This document shows positions 57,351 to 61,677 of a stretch of DNA of 61,677 nt, piece after piece (the stretch's first letter is position 1; each line of letters begins with the position of its first letter). The position numbers and the translations under genes were made by a program. The notes beneath the pieces were generated by a model that saw only the letters and a list, made by a program, of their open reading frames with translations, was not told the origin of the DNA and searched no databases. The DNA is taken from positions 1 through 61,677 of the forward strand of contig NZ_SMUS01000026.1 of assembly GCF_004353185.1 (NCBI RefSeq). Reading direction: 5' to 3'. The stretch comes from Clostridium cuniculi (GTDB lineage Bacteria > Bacillota > Clostridia > Clostridiales > Clostridiaceae).

Positions 57351-58235
57351 ATGAATTTGCAACAATTAGAATATTTTAAAGTTATATCAGAAACAAAAAA
57401 CTTTACTACAGCATCAAATATTTTATTAGTAACTCAGCCAGCATTAAGTAAAGCAATTTCAAAATTAGAAGAGGAATTAAATGTGCCACTTTTTGAAAGA
57501 GAAGGGCGCAACATAAAAATAACTAAGTATGGAGATGTATTTTTAAAGTATGCTGAATCAGCACTTAATGATATTGAAAGAGGTATAGAAAAAATACAAG
57601 ATATGAAGAAGAAGAATGATGGGATTATTTCTATAGCATCTACATATTGTATAGGTGCAACAATTATTCCATTTTTAATAAGTAACTTTTTAAATAGCAA
57701 TATGCAAACAAAATTTAACTTTAATAATGAAAGTACAGATGAAATATTAAAGGATTTAAAGTATGGAAAAATAGATTTAGGGTTTTTTGATAATATTAAA
57801 AGGATTAATGATTATCCTGAAATAGAAGTTTCACTAGTAAAAAAAGAGGAATATGTATTAATAGTTCCTAAAAATCATTATTTATCTAATAAGGAAGAGG
57901 TATATTTAAAAGATTTAAAAGAAGAAAATTTTATAGTTTATAATACAAGAGATAATGAAAAAAAGATATCTTATGCAGAACTTATAGGTTATACACCTAA
58001 AATATCGGTGGAACCTACTGAGGCTAGTATGCTTGCAAGCTTAGTTTCTGCGGGAGCTGGTATTTCAATAGTTGTAAATACACCTATGATTAATACAAAT
58101 AAAATTTCTAAAATAAGAATAAAAGATGATATTGGATATAAGAAAATTTATATGGGATGGAAGAAGGAAGCTTATATCTCAAAAATTGCAGAACAATTTA
58201 GAGAGTATGTTATAAAAAATATAAACCAATGGTAA
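57351..58235 (+). CDS. LysR-family transcriptional regulator
   Basis: This 294-residue protein has the N-terminal winged helix-turn-helix (MNLQQLEYFKVISETKNFTT, then LLVTQPALSKAISKLEEEL, about 1-60), a linker helix (about 65-88), and the periplasmic-binding-fold effector domain (about 90-290). The ligand is unknown. It is divergent from the nitroreductase gene, a usual target position. GGAG precedes the ATG by about 12 bases. It may also act on the following ars-like gene, but that promoter carries its own palindrome. Confidence 0.93.
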   Translation: MNLQQLEYFKVISETKNFTTASNILLVTQPALSKAISKLEEELNVPLFEREGRNIKITKYGDVFLKYAESALNDIERGIEKIQDMKKKNDGIISIASTYCIGATIIPFLISNFLNSNMQTKFNFNNESTDEILKDLKYGKIDLGFFDNIKRINDYPEIEVSLVKKEEYVLIVPKNHYLSNKEEVYLKDLKEENFIVYNTRDNEKKISYAELIGYTPKISVEPTEASMLASLVSAGAGISIVVNTPMINTNKISKIRIKDDIGYKKIYMGWKKEAYISKIAEQFREYVIKNINQW

Positions 58236-58269
58236 TTTTAAAAACTAATTATATTATAAATATAAAATA

Positions 58270-58299
58270 TTGACTAAATATAGATAATCATCTATATTT
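58270..58299 (+). promoter_or_regulatory. Promoter with palindromic operator before the arsenate-reductase-like gene
   Basis: TTGACT (58270-58275), 17 bases and TATATT (58293-58298). Perfect 10-base arms AAATATAGAT (58276-58285) and its complement (58290-58299) cover the whole spacer and -10 box. Size and AT-rich symmetry fit an ArsR/SmtB-type metalloregulator site. No such regulator gene is in the window. Confidence 0.75.
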
Positions 58300-58340
58300 A
58301 AAGTGTTTAATAGTATATAGTTTATAGGGAGAGATTAATT

Positions 58341-58748
58341 ATGAATAAACCAAAGGTAGCATTTATATGCGTACATAATTCTTGTAGATCACAAATGGCA
58401 GAAGCATTAGGAAAAAAATATGGAGTAGATGTTTTTGAAAGCTATTCAGCTGGAACAGAAACAAAGCCACAAATTAATCAAGATGCGGTAAGGATAATTA
58501 AGAATCTATACCATATTGATATGAATGAAACTCAAAGGTCAAAATTGTTGGGTGATATACCGGAGGTTGATATTGTTATAAAAATGGGATGTAATGTTGT
58601 ATGTCCATATTTACCAGCAAAACATGTGGAAGATTGGGGATTAGAAGATCCAACTGGAAAATCTGATGAAGAGTTTATTAAGATAGCAAAAACTATAGAA
58701 ATAAAAGTTAAGGATTTAGCTAAAAGGATAAAGAACAAAGAAATATAA
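58341..58748 (+). CDS. arsC: Arsenate reductase / low-molecular-weight phosphatase family protein
   Basis: This 135-residue protein has the phosphatase loop Cys10-VHNSC-Arg16 (CX5R) of thioredoxin-coupled ArsC and LMW tyrosine phosphatases. Two further cysteines, Cys84 and Cys88 (MGCNVVCPYLP), match the disulfide relay of ArsC, and EDWGLEDPTGKSDEEF carries the general-acid Asp. It should reduce arsenate to arsenite. The usual partners (ArsR, ArsB/Acr3) are absent. The start follows GGGAGAG. Confidence 0.88.
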   Translation: MNKPKVAFICVHNSCRSQMAEALGKKYGVDVFESYSAGTETKPQINQDAVRIIKNLYHIDMNETQRSKLLGDIPEVDIVIKMGCNVVCPYLPAKHVEDWGLEDPTGKSDEEFIKIAKTIEIKVKDLAKRIKNKEI

Positions 58749-58963
58749 TCCATAATACTAATATAGTTACTAAATCATTAAGCGTAAGTGGAAGTAAGAA
58801 CTGTTTACAAGAAACTAAAAGCTATGGAGCACGATTTATTAATGATTATGAAACAGTAGAATATTATTTTGAAGATCTAGGCTTTGGGGAAATAAATGAA
58901 GATGTTTTAATGGATGTATTAACATTTGAATTAGAAGATTTATTATTAATGGAGGGAGAAAAT
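58749..58963 (+). pseudogene. 5'-truncated coding remnant, probably phage-derived
   Basis: An open frame without any start codon reads SLSVSGSKNCLQETKSYGAR and continues FINDYETVEYYFEDLGFGEI and LTFELEDLLLMEGEN, directly into the next gene in the same frame. The upstream part appears to have been lost when the sequence became joined to the end of arsC. I cannot name the family. Its position before holin and amidase remnants suggests a phage tail or adjacent structural gene. Confidence 0.5.
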
Positions 58964-59155
58964 ATGAAATTACTAACAGGATTTGCAGTAGTAAAAGATA
59001 ATGTAGGTAATAGAATAGCTTATACTACATCAGAAGTAGACGAAGCTGGAATTAGAGTATCATCTAATAACAAAGAAAGTTTTGTTGTATTAGATCCAGA
59101 AACAAATAATTTAATTGAACAATTAGAAGAAAAGATAAAAGAAAGATTAAAATAA
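58964..59155 (+). CDS. Small phage-associated protein, unassigned
   Basis: This 63-residue soluble protein starts MKLLTGFAVVKDNVGNRIAY and ends EQLEEKIKERLK. ATGGAGGGAG lies seven bases before the ATG, so internal initiation within the longer open frame is likely. It has a beta-rich first half and a helical end, and its own terminator. It precedes wrecked lysis genes. It may be the only intact gene of the old element. Function unknown. Confidence 0.6.
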   Translation: MKLLTGFAVVKDNVGNRIAYTTSEVDEAGIRVSSNNKESFVVLDPETNNLIEQLEEKIKERLK

Positions 59156-59163
59156 ATTAAAGA

Positions 59164-59222
59164 AAGAGAATAAGTTATTAAATAAAATCTAGTAGCAAGC
59201 GACAACTTATTCTCTTATTTTT
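59164..59222 (+). terminator. Terminator
   Basis: AAGAGAATAAGTT (59164-59176) pairs with 59204-59216, followed by ATTTTTTA. Confidence 0.75.
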
Positions 59223-59264
59223 TAGTGAAATAAGTCACAATAATATTTTATGAAAAAATATTAA

Positions 59265-59384
59265 ATAAATGATTATTTAAGAGAAAAGAAAAATAAGGAA
59301 GATTCTTCAATACAAGAAATAACAATTGATGAAAGTGATGAAAAGTTAATCGAAGAAAATAATGAAAGTGATAACATAGAGTAG
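59265..59384 (+). pseudogene. 5'-truncated fragment, acidic C-terminal tail
   Basis: The frame INDYLREKKNKEDSSIQEIT to NNESDNIE stop has no start codon and follows a TAA. It resembles the charged tail of small YtxH-like proteins. It ends seven bases before the next remnant's ATG, as in an operon. Confidence 0.4.
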
Positions 59385-59391
59385 GGGAAAG

Positions 59392-59720
59392 ATGTATATT
59401 AGTTTTAACAATCTATTTACACGAATAATCTTTTGGTTGTTAATAGGTATATTAGTACTTGGGATTATAGTTTTAATTAAATTAAATAAAACTATAAATA
59501 ATGTGTTAGAAATATTAGAAAAAATAAGAAAAATATTGAATATACATGTAGTAAATTACCTATTGTAAGTAAAAATATAATTGAAATAACTGATAATATT
59601 AAAGATATAAGCGAAGTTGCTACAGAGTTTACAGCTGATGCAATTGTAACCAAAGAAAGTATTATTAATAATTATGATATGATAAAGGAAATATTTAAAA
59701 TATTAAAATCAGTTTTTTGA
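59392..59720 (+). pseudogene. DUF948-like membrane protein, frameshifted
   Basis: The ATG at 59392, with AGGGGAAAG upstream, starts a 58-codon frame. It has a membrane helix (IIFWLLIGILVLGIIVLIKL) and the start of a coiled coil, then stops at 59566. A single A lost from an A7 run near 59520 explains the break. The corrected frame continues EKNKKNIEYTCSKLPIVSKN and IIEITDNIKDISEVATEFTA to 59720, giving about 109 residues. Confidence 0.65.
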
Positions 59721-59806
59721 AATAAATCATATAATATTAAATTGAGTAGGGAATAAATTAATATAACTTACTCTTTTTATTAAAATAAAAATATTTACAA
59801 GATATT

Positions 59807-59828
59807 AGAGCCGAAAGGCTCTTTTTTA
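59807..59828 (+). terminator. Compact terminator
   Basis: AGAGCC and GGCTCT flank a GAAA tetraloop, followed by T6. Confidence 0.9.
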
Positions 59829-59869
59829 TATTTAAAAATACAAATGATTGGAGAAATGAAGATAATAGT

Positions 59870-60249
59870 ATGGAAAATTCATCAAGCTATTTTAAAGTTA
59901 TTGTTACAGCTATAGTAGTACTAATAGTATTTATGTTATTAGATTATACAACAGGAGTGTTAAGAGCATGGTTTAACAAAAAATATCCAGTGACATAGGA
60001 TTAAAAGGAATAGCAAGAAAAGCAGTTATACTTATAGTATTAATTGTCGCAGTACTGTTAGACTAGTTATTAAATACTGGAACAAAGGTGTTTAGAACTT
60101 TAATTTATTACTTTTATATAGCAAGTGAAGGTATAAGTCTTTTAGAAAATTGTGCTGGGTTAGGGTTACCTATACCAGAAAAACTTAAAGATGCATTAGT
60201 ACAGCTAAAGGATAGCGAAAAGAAAGAGTTAAGTAAAGAGCAGGAGTAG
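59870..60249 (+). pseudogene. Phage holin remnant (toxin-secretion/lysis holin family)
   Basis: The first frame reads MENSSSYFKVIVTAIVVLIV then FMLLDYTTGVLRAWFNKK. One A lost from an A run at about 59985 shifts it out of ISSDIGLKGIARKAVILIVL. A TAG follows VAVLLD, and the remaining sequence reads LLNTGTKVFRTLIYYFYIAS to GLPIPEKLKDALVQLKD. The family signature LDYxTGVL and the C-terminal LPIPEKLKDAL are clear. About 17 residues (the Gly/Trp-rich first turn) are also missing after TAI. The gene is dead by at least three lesions. Confidence 0.85.
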
Positions 60250-60300
60250 ATCATGTTCTTTTATTTTATAAAAATGTATTATTAAAATGATATTGCATAA

Positions 60301-60737
60301 AGAGTTGTTAATGGATTAGGCGAATTAGGATTTAAAAATAGAGGGCAAAAAGTTAGAACAGGTCTATACGAGTTAAAGCATACTAAAATGAAAACTATGA
60401 TAGTTGAAACTTGCTTTGTAGAAGGCACAGAAGATGTTGCTTTATGTAAAAAATTAGGTTCAGATGCAATCGGGAAGGCTATAGCTGAATCAATTGCAAA
60501 TAAGAATATTCAAGTCAATACTACAAATATTTCTAATACTCAATCAAAAAATTCAAGTTATAGAGTAAGAATTGCAGCAAGTATATTAAATGTAAGAAAA
60601 GGAGCAGCAACTAATTACTCTAGTGCTACTACTGTTAAAAAGAATGAAGTCTATACAATAGTAGAAGAGAAAAATTGTTGGGAAAATTAAAGAGTGGTGC
60701 TGGATGGATAAGTCTTTCTTATACAAGTAAATTATAA
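60301..60737 (+). pseudogene. Phage endolysin remnant: N-acetylmuramoyl-L-alanine amidase C-terminus with SH3 domain
   Basis: The frame opens right after a TAA with VNGLGELGFKNRGQKVRTGL, then YELKHTKMKTMIVETCFVEG, the last part of an amidase domain including its catalytic Glu (VETCF). An SH3 domain follows (YRVRIAASILNVRKGAATNY). A stop at 60688 cuts the SH3 domain. One G lost from a G4 run near 60680 restores GKLKSGAGWISLSYTSKL to 60737. The first roughly 80-100 residues of the enzyme are absent. Confidence 0.85.
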
Positions 60738-60849
60738 TTATAAGGAATTTAGAATTAAAAAAAATGAGAAAAACATTTAAAGTTTTATTTTAAAATTTTT
60801 ATAGTAAATATATTTGATAAAAGATTATTATAATATTAGAGTTAAAGAA

Positions 60850-60885
60850 TATATTATGAGAAAGTAATTTACTTTCTCATAATAT
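60850..60885. terminator. Hairpin between amidase remnant and reverse LPXTG gene
   Basis: ATATTATGAGAAAGTA pairs with its complement across a two-base gap. It probably ends the reverse-strand gene. The tail is only moderately T-rich. Confidence 0.55.
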
Positions 60886-60891
60886 ATTAAA

Positions 60892-61677
60892 TTATTTCTT
60901 ATTTCTTCTTAATAGTACTCCAAGTGATAATGTTAATGTTCCGATTAAAGGTAAGGAACTGATATTACCTGTTTTAGGTAATTCTTTAATTTTATTTAAA
61001 GTTGTTGTTGTTAAAGTTTGAGCATTTGTATTAGAAGTAACAGTATTAGTAGTTGTGTTTGATTCTACTTTGTTATCAGTATTTAATTCTACTTCGTTAT
61101 TATCTATATTGTCATTCTCTATAGTTGTAGAGTTATCAGAAGATACTAGCTTTTTAACAAAGTTATTTGCTATATCAACTAGATCTGTATATTCATTTTT
61201 TATATTTAATACTATATCAACATATTCATCACTTTCACGTAAAAGTGGATTTGAATCTTTTTTTACTTTAAATGAGATAGTTGTATAGTTATCATTAGAA
61301 GTAATTTTAACATCATTAGCTATAGTTGAAAAACTATCAAATAAAGCTTGTACTTTTAATAGTTCTACATTATTAATATTAACTTTAATAATAGAATCTG
61401 TTTCAGTGTCATTATTATCTAATGAAATAGTGCCTTCTGTTATTGCATTATTTATTATAGCTGTAATTTCACCTATATATGGAATATTAATTTTAGTATC
61501 CTCAGAAGAATCATCACTATCTACAGTTTCATCATCCTTTTGACAGTTACCACCTTCAGAAGGAGTAGTAGTTGTATCTTCTTGATCATCAGTATCTACA
61601 GATGGAGGAGTTACAGAACCACCATTATCACCAGGAATTTCATCTATATCGTTAGAAGGAAGTTCTGGATTAGTATC
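60892..61677 (-). CDS. LPXTG cell-wall-anchored surface protein, C-terminal 261 residues (5' end beyond window)
   Basis: The reverse frame is open to the window edge. It starts with a Pro/Asp/Glu/Thr-rich linker (TPPSVDTDDQEDTTTTPSEG). A folded domain of about 120 residues follows (INIPYIGEITAIINNAITEG, then LLRESDEYVDIVLNIK), then a Thr/Asn-rich stalk and KELPKTGNISSLPLIGTLT with a hydrophobic segment and RRNKK tail. LPKTG marks sortase attachment, as in the GH84 protein. The N-terminal part and function are outside view. Confidence 0.85.
   Translation of the reverse strand, partial: DTNPELPSNDIDEIPGDNGGSVTPPSVDTDDQEDTTTTPSEGGNCQKDDETVDSDDSSEDTKINIPYIGEITAIINNAITEGTISLDNNDTETDSIIKVNINNVELLKVQALFDSFSTIANDVKITSNDNYTTISFKVKKDSNPLLRESDEYVDIVLNIKNEYTDLVDIANNFVKKLVSSDNSTTIENDNIDNNEVELNTDNKVESNTTTNTVTSNTNAQTLTTTTLNKIKELPKTGNISSLPLIGTLTLSLGVLLRRNKK

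Noticed and set aside
60900..61677. Forward-strand frame at 61055-61288
   Set aside because: The reverse frame is continuous to the window edge and ends in LPKTG plus membrane anchor, which explains the sequence.

Overview
The window looks like chromosomal DNA from a low-GC Clostridium (Clostridium sensu stricto type). The evidence is a very AT-rich base composition, strong AGGAGG-type ribosome sites, frequent TTG and GTG starts, T-box, manganese and glycine riboswitches of Firmicutes form, LPXTG surface proteins and an L-lactate dehydrogenase. I cannot fix the species from this sequence alone.

Layout. Positions 1-11200 hold carbohydrate, pyrimidine and cofactor metabolism: glycogen debranching enzyme, GH2 beta-galactosidase, a dihydropyrimidinase-type hydrolase, the manganese exporter MntP behind its riboswitch, and nicotinate phosphoribosyltransferase. 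Positions 11400-18720 hold a secreted SH3/NlpC-P60 wall hydrolase, L-lactate dehydrogenase, a membrane protein with a J-like domain that lacks HPD, and several unassigned proteins. Positions 19030-22311 are a decayed tryptophan operon. A Trp T-box leads into a trpE start fused to a trpC tail, then a TrpF lacking about 48 residues, then apparently intact trpB and trpA. Positions 22400-24620 hold a PIN protein, a tandem glycine riboswitch with its UPF0126 transporter, tRNA-Cys and a cupin protein.

Positions 24858-37193 form one tightly packed operon. It encodes a large secreted/membrane protein (frameshifted in an A7 run), an ABC ATPase and permease, a Gly/Ser/Gln-rich membrane protein, a MoxR AAA+ ATPase, a DUF58 protein and two membrane-anchored vWA proteins. 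Four MIDAS-type vWA sites are visible. This is the best candidate in the window for an under-described multi-protein machine. It is followed by a 2142-residue cell-wall-anchored protein with two complete GH84 beta-N-acetylglucosaminidase units.

Positions 44600-58750 hold a FliB-family protein, a 2-hydroxyacid dehydrogenase, an AbgT-type transporter, an ECF S component, an unlisted 58-residue gene, an HD-GYP protein, a heterodimeric ABC exporter under a 28-bp palindromic promoter, a nitroreductase with one premature stop, a LysR regulator, and an arsenate-reductase-like protein under a palindromic promoter. Positions 58750-60740 are the wreckage of a phage-type lysis module (holin, amidase and associated small genes). 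The window ends inside a reverse-strand LPXTG protein.

Six apparent single-base losses occur in this window, three of them in A runs. Five sit in regions that also carry deletions or truncations that read error cannot explain. The sixth is in the ABC/vWA operon and deserves resequencing before it is called a pseudogene.
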